A DNA stretch of 64,000 nt. Source: Pseudodesulfovibrio indicus (GTDB taxonomy: Bacteria > Desulfobacterota > Desulfovibrionia > Desulfovibrionales > Desulfovibrionaceae). Positions 20,581-28,031 of this stretch are shown piece after piece. The stretch is from contig NZ_CP014206.1 of NCBI RefSeq assembly GCF_001563225.1, forward strand, positions 2,972,001 through 3,036,000, written 5' to 3'. How positions within the stretch are numbered: position 1 is the first letter of the stretch; every line of letters begins with the position of its first letter. A program made the position numbers and the translations under genes. A model generated the notes under the pieces. It was not told where the DNA came from. It saw only the letters and a list, made by a program, of their open reading frames with translations, and searched no databases.

Positions 20581-21405
20581 ATGAGAGTTCTCAAAATCTT
20601 CGCCTTGACCGCGCTGCTGGTCATGGCCGCTTCCGTTGCCTTCGCCGGTCCCACCTACGACCGCGTCATGTCTGAAAAGGTCGTCAAGGCCGGTCTGTCC
20701 AACCAGGGCATTCCCTTCGGCTTCATCGACGACAAGAACGAGTGGGTCGGCTTCGACGTCGACATGGCCACCGAAATCGCCAAGCGCCTCGGCTGCAAGC
20801 TGGAAAAGGTCGTCGTCAACAACAACACCCGCATCTCCTTTGTCCAGACCAACCCGCCCAAGGTCGACATGGTCCTGTCCAACATGACCCACAAGCGCGT
20901 GCGCGACGAGAAGATCGACTTCTCCATCACCTACTTCTTCGACGGCCAGAAGTTCCTGGCCAAGAAGGGCGTCGTGAAGGACGTCAAGGACCTGGCCAAC
21001 CTGAAGGTCGGCTCCATGCAGGGCACCACCTCCATCGTCAACGCCACCGCCTACCTGAAGGAACTGGGCAACCCCAATCCGCAGGTCACCGGTTATGACG
21101 GCGAAGTCGCCATGTTCGAGGCCCTGCGCTCCGGTCGCGTCCAGGCCATCACCACCGACTCCACCATCCTGCTCGGCTACGCCGCCAAGGTTCCCGGCCA
21201 GTTCGAGCTGGTCGGCGACTTCATCTCCGACGAGCCTTACGGCATCGGCCTGCCCCAGGACGATTCCGCGTGGCGCGACGCCATCAACTTCACCCTGCAG
21301 GACATCTGGAAGGACGGCACCTACAAGACCATCTACGACAAGTGGTTCGGTCCCGATTCCAAGTACCCCTTCCCGCTGACCTCCAAGATCGAGATGTGGC
21401 CGTAA
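20581..21405 (+). CDS. Amino acid ABC transporter, periplasmic binding protein
   Basis: 274 residues. Signal peptide MRVLKIFALTALLVMAASVAFAG with cleavage after AFA. The mature domain is SBP family 3: LVKAGLSN-like start, IDDKNEWVGFDVDMATEIAKRLGC, then SNMTHKRVRDEKIDFSITYFF, a typical acidic amino acid binder pattern. AGGAGAGG precedes the ATG at 20581. It probably binds glutamate/aspartate or glutamine; the ligand is not decided by sequence reading alone. It lies between the ATPase and fused permease genes. Confidence 0.93.
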   Translation: MRVLKIFALTALLVMAASVAFAGPTYDRVMSEKVVKAGLSNQGIPFGFIDDKNEWVGFDVDMATEIAKRLGCKLEKVVVNNNTRISFVQTNPPKVDMVLSNMTHKRVRDEKIDFSITYFFDGQKFLAKKGVVKDVKDLANLKVGSMQGTTSIVNATAYLKELGNPNPQVTGYDGEVAMFEALRSGRVQAITTDSTILLGYAAKVPGQFELVGDFISDEPYGIGLPQDDSAWRDAINFTLQDIWKDGTYKTIYDKWFGPDSKYPFPLTSKIEMWP

Positions 21406-21429
21406 GCCCACAGCTTATTGCATGACACC

Positions 21430-21462
21430 GGGTCCCGGAGCAGCCGCTCCGGGACCCTCTTC
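21430..21462 (+). terminator. Strong hairpin after the binding-protein gene
   Basis: GGGTCCCGGAGC / GCTCCGGGACCC, a perfect 12-base stem with a four-base loop, then a short TCTTCCTT tract, between binding protein and permease. Likely 3'-end stabiliser or partial terminator. Confidence 0.7.
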
Positions 21463-21477
21463 CTTACAAAGAGCACG

Positions 21478-23241
21478 ATGTTTAAACGGTATTTCGAAAA
21501 AGTCTGGGTCCAGAACCTCACCCTCCTCGCCCTGGTCGGCCTGGTCGTCTACTATTTCGCCTTCATCTTCGAGTTCAAGTACGACTTCGACTGGGCGGTC
21601 TTCGTCACCGAGGGGCAGTACGGCCACATGGGCCACCTCATGGTCAACGGCATCAACACCACCCTGACCATCACCTTCTACTCGGCGGCCATCGCCCTGT
21701 TCATGGGCACCGTGTTCGGCCTGGCCAGACTGTCCGGCTTCAAGCCGGTCTATTGGTTCGCCACCAGCTACGTCGAGCTCTTCCGCAACACCCCGCTGCT
21801 CATCCAGCTGTTTTTCTGGAACTTCGCCCTGCCCTACGCCTTCCCGGAGGAAATCCGCTTCAAGCTCTTCGAGATGGATTTCGAGTTCTGGTGCGCGACC
21901 ATCGGCTGCGGCATCTTCACCGGCGCGTTCATGGCGGAGATCATCCGCGCGGGCATCCAGTCCATCCCCAAGGGGCTGCTGGAGGCGTCCTATTCCTCGG
22001 GCCTGACCTTCTCCCAGACCCTGCGCAAGATCATCCTGCCGCTGGCCTTCCGCGAGATCATCCCGCCGCTGGGCAGCGAGTTCTTGAACAACATGAAGAA
22101 CACCTCGCTGGCCATGACCATCGGCGTCACCGAGCTGTGCTGGTCCATGACCGAGGTCTACTCCCTGACCTACCGCACCTTCGAGGCGTTCTCCGTGGCC
22201 ACCCTGGTCTACCTGGGCCTGTCCCTGACCATCGCGGGCATCCTCTACATCGTCAACGAACGGCTCAAGATCATGCCGCGCGACCAGGTCACTCCGCTGC
22301 GCAGGCTGGCCGACATCCTTTTCTGGCCCTTCGACGCCCTGGGCAGGCGCATGGAAGTCATCTTCTGGTACTTCCGCAAGAGCCCGGAGCAGAAGACCAT
22401 CTCCCCGCTCAGGCGGCTCCTCAAGGCGTCCGCCAGGAAGCTCGTGCTGGCCGCCAAGGGGCTGTTCGTGGCCGCCCTGGCGTATCTCCTCTACATGGTC
22501 GCCTTGGCCCTGGTCCATTTCAACTGGGAGATCATCTGGGCCAACCTCAAGACCCTGCTCATCTGGCGCTTCCCCAACGGCGACGAGACCGAGTTCTTCA
22601 TGGGACTGGGCGGCCTGGCCGGGTCCGTGCTCATGGCCGTCATCTCCATCACCGGCAGCTTCTTCATCGGCCTGTTCGTGGGCATGGGCCGCACCGCCCA
22701 GAACCGGGCCATCCGCATCCCCTGCACCCTGTACATCGAGCTCATCCGGGGCGTACCGCTCATCCTGGTCATCCTCTGGTTCTACCAGGCGATCCTCGAA
22801 TTCGTCTTCAAGGTGGACGTCCACGCCTTCTGGGCCGCGACCATCGCCATGACCTTCTTCTTCGGCGCGTACATCGCCGAGACCGTGCGCGGCGGCATCG
22901 AGAACATCCCGCCCGGCCAGGTGGAGGCGGCCAAGGCCTCCGGCCTGACCTACTTCCAGACCATGCGCAAGATCATCCTGCCCCAGGCCCTCAAGCAGAT
23001 GCTCCCGGCCCTGGTCGGCATGTTCATCGCCGCGTTCAAGGACACCTCGCTGGCCTACATCATCGGCGTCATGGAGCTGACCCGCGCGGCCTACGCCATC
23101 AACAACCGGATCATGATCTACCCCTTCGAGATCTACACCACCGTGGCCGTGCTCTATTTCGTCTGCTGCTACTTCATGTCCCTGTACGCCAAGCGGCTGG
23201 AGCGCAAGCTCAGCCCCGAGACCGTGCGCATCGAGATGTAG
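21478..23241 (+). CDS. Amino acid ABC transporter permease, two permease domains fused
   Basis: 587 residues, about twice the length of a GlnP/HisM subunit. The first permease domain (about 55-290) has an EAA loop around SIPKGLLEASYSSGLTFSQTLRKIILP. A linker (about 290-350) holds basic stretches and a hydrophobic segment. The second domain (about 375-575) has its own EAA loop, NIPPGQVEAAKASGLTYFQTMRKIILP. Both loops are intact, so one chain can form the whole heterodimer-like channel with two copies of the ATPase. The start is the ATG at 21478; the ribosome binding site is weak (AAGAG). A strong terminator follows the stop. Confidence 0.92.
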   Translation: MFKRYFEKVWVQNLTLLALVGLVVYYFAFIFEFKYDFDWAVFVTEGQYGHMGHLMVNGINTTLTITFYSAAIALFMGTVFGLARLSGFKPVYWFATSYVELFRNTPLLIQLFFWNFALPYAFPEEIRFKLFEMDFEFWCATIGCGIFTGAFMAEIIRAGIQSIPKGLLEASYSSGLTFSQTLRKIILPLAFREIIPPLGSEFLNNMKNTSLAMTIGVTELCWSMTEVYSLTYRTFEAFSVATLVYLGLSLTIAGILYIVNERLKIMPRDQVTPLRRLADILFWPFDALGRRMEVIFWYFRKSPEQKTISPLRRLLKASARKLVLAAKGLFVAALAYLLYMVALALVHFNWEIIWANLKTLLIWRFPNGDETEFFMGLGGLAGSVLMAVISITGSFFIGLFVGMGRTAQNRAIRIPCTLYIELIRGVPLILVILWFYQAILEFVFKVDVHAFWAATIAMTFFFGAYIAETVRGGIENIPPGQVEAAKASGLTYFQTMRKIILPQALKQMLPALVGMFIAAFKDTSLAYIIGVMELTRAAYAINNRIMIYPFEIYTTVAVLYFVCCYFMSLYAKRLERKLSPETVRIEM

Positions 23242-23260
23242 CCCGACCCGTTCAACGACC

Positions 23261-23292
23261 AAAAGGGGGAGCCGACGCTCCCCCTTTTTTTT
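23261..23292 (+). terminator. Rho-independent terminator of the amino acid ABC operon
   Basis: AAAA, GGGGGAGC / GCTCCCCC stem with CGAC loop, then eight Ts. Confidence 0.92.
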
Positions 23293-23404
23293 GGCCCTTT
23301 CTAGGGCGAAGGACGCCCCCGCATTGCGCAGCAGGAGTGCAAAAACGGTACGCCCGGACGGCTCTCAATCACTCAAGACACTCTATTTATTGGATAAAGC
23401 ATGT

Positions 23405-23420
23405 TGGCACGAAGGTTGCC
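23405..23420 (+). promoter_or_regulatory. Sigma-54 promoter of cytochrome c3 gene
   Basis: TGGCAC, GAAGG, TTGCC: full match to the -24/-12 consensus with a five-base spacer. The predicted transcript start is near 23431, about 30 bases before the ATG. An enhancer-binding activator is therefore required for expression. Confidence 0.85.
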
Positions 23421-23428
23421 CCTGTACG

Positions 23429-23444
23429 TGTGTCAGTGAACACA
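23429..23444. promoter_or_regulatory. CRP/FNR-like palindrome at the cytochrome c3 transcript start
   Basis: TGTGTCAGTGAACACA: TGTG and CACA arms eight bases apart, the geometry of the CRP/FNR family core (TGTGA-N6-TCACA) with the inner A/T pair changed. It covers the predicted start site of the sigma-54 promoter, so binding there would repress. Confidence 0.45.
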
Positions 23445-23460
23445 ACCGCTGGAGGTCAGC

Positions 23461-23853
23461 ATGTACCGTTTCATGACCATCACCCTGTCCCTGTGCGCCC
23501 TGCTGTTCGGTGCGAGCCTGGCCGTCGCCGCCCCCGAGGTTCCCGGCGACCTGCGGCTCGCTCCGCCCGAGACCATCAAGGCGACCAAGACACCGGTGGA
23601 CTTTTCCCACGCCCGGCACGGGGCGGCGCAGGTGGACTGCGTCACCTGCCACCACACCTGGGACGGCGCGTCCGCCGTCCAGAGCTGCGCCACCCCCGGC
23701 TGTCACGACCAGCCCGGCAAGAAGGGCGCGAACGCCTTCTACACGGCCTTCCACTCCAAGGGCAGCGACAACAGCTGCCTGAGCTGCCACAAGAGCCTGA
23801 AGAAGGAAGGCAAGGCGGTCCCGGTGGGCTGTTCCGAATGCCACGCCAAGTAA
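23461..23853 (+). CDS. Periplasmic tetraheme cytochrome c3
   Basis: 130 residues with signal peptide (cleavage near AVAA). Four covalent heme sites: CVTCH (60-64), CATPGCH (76-82, the CX4CH form), CLSCH (106-110) and CSECH (124-128). Axial-ligand histidines H50, H53, H65 and H98 bring the mature total to the eight His needed for bis-His coordination of four hemes. Cytochrome c3 carries electrons between periplasmic hydrogenases/formate dehydrogenases and membrane redox complexes. The fourth site is CX2CH, unlike the CX4CH of the classic type I protein. GGAGG lies five bases ahead of the ATG. It is a single gene under a sigma-54 promoter, so probably not the main housekeeping c3. Confidence 0.94.
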   Translation: MYRFMTITLSLCALLFGASLAVAAPEVPGDLRLAPPETIKATKTPVDFSHARHGAAQVDCVTCHHTWDGASAVQSCATPGCHDQPGKKGANAFYTAFHSKGSDNSCLSCHKSLKKEGKAVPVGCSECHAK

Positions 23854-23889
23854 TCGACATCCTCCAAAGCCATACCCCCTCAACCCCCG

Positions 23890-23921
23890 AAGGCCCGCCC
23901 AGGCGGGCCTTCCCCTTTTCC
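23890..23921 (+). terminator. Terminator of the cytochrome c3 gene
   Basis: AAGGCCCGCC / GGCGGGCCTT-type stem followed by CCCCTTTTCC, about 35 bases after the stop. Confidence 0.75.
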
Positions 23922-23929
23922 GCGCCCGA

Positions 23930-23957
23930 AAGAAAAGGCCCGCTCGAAGCGGGCCTT
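23930..23957 (-). terminator. Terminator of rel
   Basis: AAGGCCCGCT / AGCGGGCCTT, a perfect ten-base stem with CGA loop. On the minus strand it is followed by TTTCTTTC. It lies 25 bases past the rel stop. Confidence 0.8.
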
Positions 23958-23982
23958 GTTTCTCGTCCGTGATGCCACGGCG

Positions 23983-26184
23983 TCAGGAGACGCGCAGGGC
24001 CTCCTTCACGGCCTTGAGCTTCTTGACCTCGGCCAGGGCGGAGTACAGCTGGTCCAGGTCCTTGACCTCGACCGTGAAGTTCAGGATGGAGGTCCCGTCC
24101 ACCTTGGATTCGAAGTTGCCGGAGTCGATGTTCACGTCGAGGTCGGCCAGCATGGTGCATATCTTGCCGAGCATGCCCGCCTTGTTCAGGCACTTGATCT
24201 TGATCTTGGCCGGATACGGCTTTTCCTCCACGCCCTCCCAGCTGACCTGGAGCAGCCGCTCGTCCTCGAAATTGGAGATGTTCGGGCAGTCGATGCGGTG
24301 TACGGTGACGCCCCGGCCGCGCGTGATGTAGCCGAGGATCGGCTCGCCGGGCAGCGGGTTGCAGCAGCTGGCGAAACGCACCAGGACGTTGTCCACGCCG
24401 GAAATCTGCAACCCCTCGGCGCGGGGCTTCTTCTTGGGTTCGCCGGGGCCGGACGGTGCGGCGTGGTCGTCGTCGAACTCCGCATCCTTGTCCCGGAACT
24501 TGCGCTCGTCCAGCACGTCGCCGTGGGTCATGGCATAGAGCCGCTTGACCACCTTGCGCGGGGTGAAGCGCGAGAACCCGATCTGGGTCAGCAGCTCGTC
24601 CACGCTGCCGCAGTTGAACTCCCCGGCCAGCTTGATCAGGTCGCCGTCCTTGATCGCCTTCTGCATGTTGATGCCGACCCGGCGGCCTTCCTTCTCCAGC
24701 ATCTCCTTGGCCAGGGAGATGGCCCGCTCCTTCTCCACCGTGCGGGTGTACTGCTTGATGCGGGTCCGGGCCTTGGCGGTCTTGACGAACTTGAGCCAGT
24801 CCCGGCTGGGGACGCGGTTCTTGTCCGTGATGATCTCCACGGAGTCGCCGTTCTGGAGGGTGTACTGCAACGGCACGATGCGCCCGTTGACCTTGGCCCC
24901 GGCGCACTTGTCGCCCACCTCCGAGTGGATGGCGTAGGCAAAGTCCACGGGCGTGGCCCCGTCGGGCAGCTCCTTGATGTCGCCGTTGGGCGTGAACACG
25001 TAGACCTCGTCCTGGAACATCTCCAACCGCAGGGAGGACATGAACTCTCGCGGGTCGGACAGCTCGCGCTGCCAGTCCATGATCTGCTTGAGCCAGGTGT
25101 AGCGCTCGGCGTCGCGGGTGCCGGTGGACTTGCCCTTCTTCGCGCCCTTGCCCACTTCCTTGTACTGCCAGTGGGCGGCCACGCCGTATTCGGCGATCTG
25201 GTGCATCTCCTCGGTGCGGATCTGGAACTCGATGCGCTCGCCGTCCGGCCCGATGACCGTGGAGTGCAGCGACTGGTACATGTTCGCCTTGGGGATGGAA
25301 ATATAGTCCTTGAACCGGCCCGGCACGGGTCGCCACGCCGCGTGGATGAGGCCGAGGACCGCGTAGCAGTCCTTGAGCGAGTCGACGATGATGCGGAAGG
25401 CGATGAGGTCGAAGATTTCGTCGAAGGTCAATCCCTGCTGCTCCATCTTCACGTGGATGGAGTGCAGGTGCTTGGTGCGCCCGAAGACCCGCCCCTTGAT
25501 CTTGTTCTTCTTGAGCATGTCCGAGATCAGGTCGATGACCTTCTCGATGTACGGCTCGCCCGCGGCGCGGTGCTCGTGCACGGCGTCCGAGAGCTGCTCG
25601 AAGACGTCGGGCTTGAGATAGCGCAGGCAGAGGTCCTCCAGCTCGGTCTTGACCCGGTGCAGGCCCAGACGGTTGGCCAGGGGGGCGTAGATGTCCTGGG
25701 TCTCCTGGGCGATGAGCCGCCGCTTGACCGGCTTCATGTACTCCAGGGTGCGCATGTTGTGCAGCCGGTCGGCCAGCTTGACCATGAGCACGCGGATGTC
25801 TTCGGCCATGGCCAGGATGAGCTTGCGGATGTTCTCCGCCTGCTGCACGGCCTTGGACTCGAAGTCCATCTGGCTGATCTTGGTCACCCCGTCCACGATG
25901 TCGGCCACGTCCGAGCCGAACAGATCCTCGATCTCGTCCACCGTGGTGCCGGTGTCCTCCACGGTGTCGTGCAGCAGCCCCGCGGCCACCGTGGCCTCGT
26001 CCAGCTGCATGTCGGCCAGCAGGTTGGCCACGTTCATGGGATGGGAGATGTACGGCTCGCCGGAGCGCCGGACCACCCCGTCATGGGCCTGGGCGGAAAA
26101 GACGTAGGCCCGCTGGATCAGGTCCAGGTCGGGTTTTTCTATATATGACGCCACCTTGTCGGTGATCTCGTTGATGCGAATCAT
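23983..26184 (-). CDS. rel: Bifunctional (p)ppGpp synthetase/hydrolase (RelA/SpoT family)
   Basis: 733 residues with the full Rel layout. The HD hydrolase (about 25-180) has AGLLHDTVEDT. The synthetase (about 230-350) has FDLIAFRIIVDS and RFKDYISIPKANMYQSLH. A TGS domain (about 395-455) follows, with VYVFTPNGDIKELP, then the helical region and a C-terminal ACT domain (about 655-730). Both catalytic motifs are intact, so it can make and degrade the alarmone, as expected where no separate relA exists. It starts 12 bases after the oligopeptide-binding protein gene and probably shares its transcript. Confidence 0.96.
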   Translation of the reverse strand: MIRINEITDKVASYIEKPDLDLIQRAYVFSAQAHDGVVRRSGEPYISHPMNVANLLADMQLDEATVAAGLLHDTVEDTGTTVDEIEDLFGSDVADIVDGVTKISQMDFESKAVQQAENIRKLILAMAEDIRVLMVKLADRLHNMRTLEYMKPVKRRLIAQETQDIYAPLANRLGLHRVKTELEDLCLRYLKPDVFEQLSDAVHEHRAAGEPYIEKVIDLISDMLKKNKIKGRVFGRTKHLHSIHVKMEQQGLTFDEIFDLIAFRIIVDSLKDCYAVLGLIHAAWRPVPGRFKDYISIPKANMYQSLHSTVIGPDGERIEFQIRTEEMHQIAEYGVAAHWQYKEVGKGAKKGKSTGTRDAERYTWLKQIMDWQRELSDPREFMSSLRLEMFQDEVYVFTPNGDIKELPDGATPVDFAYAIHSEVGDKCAGAKVNGRIVPLQYTLQNGDSVEIITDKNRVPSRDWLKFVKTAKARTRIKQYTRTVEKERAISLAKEMLEKEGRRVGINMQKAIKDGDLIKLAGEFNCGSVDELLTQIGFSRFTPRKVVKRLYAMTHGDVLDERKFRDKDAEFDDDHAAPSGPGEPKKKPRAEGLQISGVDNVLVRFASCCNPLPGEPILGYITRGRGVTVHRIDCPNISNFEDERLLQVSWEGVEEKPYPAKIKIKCLNKAGMLGKICTMLADLDVNIDSGNFESKVDGTSILNFTVEVKDLDQLYSALAEVKKLKAVKEALRVS

Positions 26185-26196
26185 GTATGCGTGGCC

Positions 26197-27834
26197 TTAT
26201 GGCTGGTGTTGCAGCCGTCGTGGAATCCACCACTTCTCGAAATTATAGGATATCCCCGCCGGGGCGGCCTTGATGTTCTGTATCCGGGCCTGGACGATGG
26301 GCAGGGACATGGGAACGTAGAGAAAACAGTAGGGAACGTCTTCGTGCAGGATTTCCTGCACCCGGTCGTAGACGGGCTTGCGCTCCTCCTGCACGACCAT
26401 GTGCCGCCCGCGCTCCAGAAGCTCGTCCAGCTCGGGGTTGACGTAACGGATGAAGTTCAGCCCGCCGTCCACCGCCATGGAGGAATGCCAGACGTTATAG
26501 ATGTCCGGGTCCTGGAGGATGTTCCATCCCAAGATAATAGCGTCGAAGCGGCCCTTGTCAACGAACTCCTTGATGAACGCCGCCCACTCCACCGTGCGCA
26601 GGGAGACCTGGATGCCGATCTCCTTGAGCCGCTGCTGGAGGATGACCCCGGTCTTGATGCGCTGGGAGTTGCCCTGGTTGGTGATGATCGAGAACGCGAA
26701 CCGCTTGCCGTCCTTGTCCAGCCAGCCGTCGCCGTCGGAATCGGTCCAGCCTGCTTCGGCCAGCAATTCGCGGGCCTTGGCCGGGTCGTAGGCGCGCGGC
26801 TTGACGTCCTCGTCATACTGCCAGGTGCCGGGCTTGTAGGGACCGTTGGCCGCCTTGCCCAGCCCGTAGAGCACGCCCTTGACCAGCTCGCGGCGGTCGA
26901 TGGCGAAGTCGATGGCCTTGCGCACGCGCACGTCCTTGAAGAACGGGTGCTTGAAGTTGAAACCCAGGAAGGTGTAGCCGAAGGACAGGTACTCGAACTT
27001 GTGGAAGCTGCCGTCCCATCCCGGCCCGGTGGTCTGGTAGAGATACTGGAGGGGATCGAGCCCCATCATGTCGAGGTTGCCCGCCTTGAGCTCCAGGAAC
27101 TGGGTACCCATGTCCGGAATCATGCGGTAGATGACGCGGTCGATGTACGGCCTGCCCTCGAAGTAGTTCGGATTGGCCTCAAGGACCAGCTGGCTGCCCG
27201 CGTCCCACTCCTTGAGGATGTACGGCCCGGCCCCCAGGGGCTGGCGGCTGTATTTGGTGTTCAGCAGGTCCTCGCCCTCCAGGGCGTGCTTGGGCAGGAT
27301 GTCCGTGGCCCAGGAGACCAGCGCCTTGGCGAACGGCTGGTCGTAGGTGACCTCGAAGGAAAATTTGCCCGTCTTGCGGAACTCCTTGACCAGCTTGAAG
27401 TTGCCCGCATAGGCCGTGGGCGTCTCGGGGTCGATGGTCAGCCGGTAGGTGAACTCCACGTCGTCCGCCGTGAGCTGTACCCCGTCGGTCCAGTAGATGT
27501 CCTCGCGCAGCTTGAACTTCAGCAACTTGCCGCCGTCCAGCACCTCGTAGGACTCGGCGGCGTAGGGCACCAGGTTGATGTCCTTGTCGTATTTGAGCAG
27601 GCCGACGTAGATCAGCCCCGCGATCTCGTGGGACGAGGAATCCGAGGCCAGGACGGAGATAAGGTTGCTCGGCTCCCCGATGGTCGGCTGCACCAGCGTG
27701 CCGCCTGACTCGGGCGCAGCGGGGACCGCCGCCGGGTCGATCGGCGGCACGGGCGTGGCCGGGCCGCCCCCGTCGGAGCAACCGGCCAGGAGAACCAGAC
27801 AGAGCAATGGTGCCAGAAGCTTGAGTAGTCTCAT
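26197..27834 (-). CDS. Peptide/nickel-type ABC binding lipoprotein (SBP family 5)
   Basis: 545 residues. Lipoprotein signal MRLLKLLAPLLCLVLLAGC with lipobox LAGC, then a low-complexity Gly/Pro linker. The mature domain follows the OppA/DppA pattern: EPSNLISVLASDSSSHEIAGLIYVGLLKYD, DIYWTDGVQLTADDVEFTYR, GAGPYILKEW, VRKAIDFAIDR, and RDEL-like closing segments. The ATG at 27834 has AAGGG upstream. No matching permease or ATPase genes are adjacent, so the transport partner is elsewhere or it is an orphan receptor. Ligand likely an oligopeptide; nickel or others possible. Confidence 0.9.
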   Translation of the reverse strand: MRLLKLLAPLLCLVLLAGCSDGGGPATPVPPIDPAAVPAAPESGGTLVQPTIGEPSNLISVLASDSSSHEIAGLIYVGLLKYDKDINLVPYAAESYEVLDGGKLLKFKLREDIYWTDGVQLTADDVEFTYRLTIDPETPTAYAGNFKLVKEFRKTGKFSFEVTYDQPFAKALVSWATDILPKHALEGEDLLNTKYSRQPLGAGPYILKEWDAGSQLVLEANPNYFEGRPYIDRVIYRMIPDMGTQFLELKAGNLDMMGLDPLQYLYQTTGPGWDGSFHKFEYLSFGYTFLGFNFKHPFFKDVRVRKAIDFAIDRRELVKGVLYGLGKAANGPYKPGTWQYDEDVKPRAYDPAKARELLAEAGWTDSDGDGWLDKDGKRFAFSIITNQGNSQRIKTGVILQQRLKEIGIQVSLRTVEWAAFIKEFVDKGRFDAIILGWNILQDPDIYNVWHSSMAVDGGLNFIRYVNPELDELLERGRHMVVQEERKPVYDRVQEILHEDVPYCFLYVPMSLPIVQARIQNIKAAPAGISYNFEKWWIPRRLQHQP

Positions 27835-27857
27835 TTTCCCTTGCAAAAACAGTTTGG

Positions 27858-27907
27858 TTGGACCATACAATTATGCGAGCATGGCTGATGTTCACAGTAT
27901 GGACCAA
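27858..27907. repeat. Imperfect inverted repeat between divergent genes
   Basis: TTGGACCATAC at 27858-27868 and GTATGGACCAA at 27897-27907, 11-base arms with one mismatch and a 28-base spacer. It lies between the binding-protein gene (minus) and the helicase gene (plus), about where promoters should be. Possible regulator-binding site or loop. Confidence 0.45.
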
Positions 27908-28031
27908 TGGTAGCCAAAAGCCAAGAGTCCACATGGAGATAGGGAAAACAAATCCGACTTGCCCATTGTCCGGGTTATATGTAAGAAGTCCTGTTCGATT
28001 CCCTTGAAGCGATGAATTGAAGAGACCCCGA

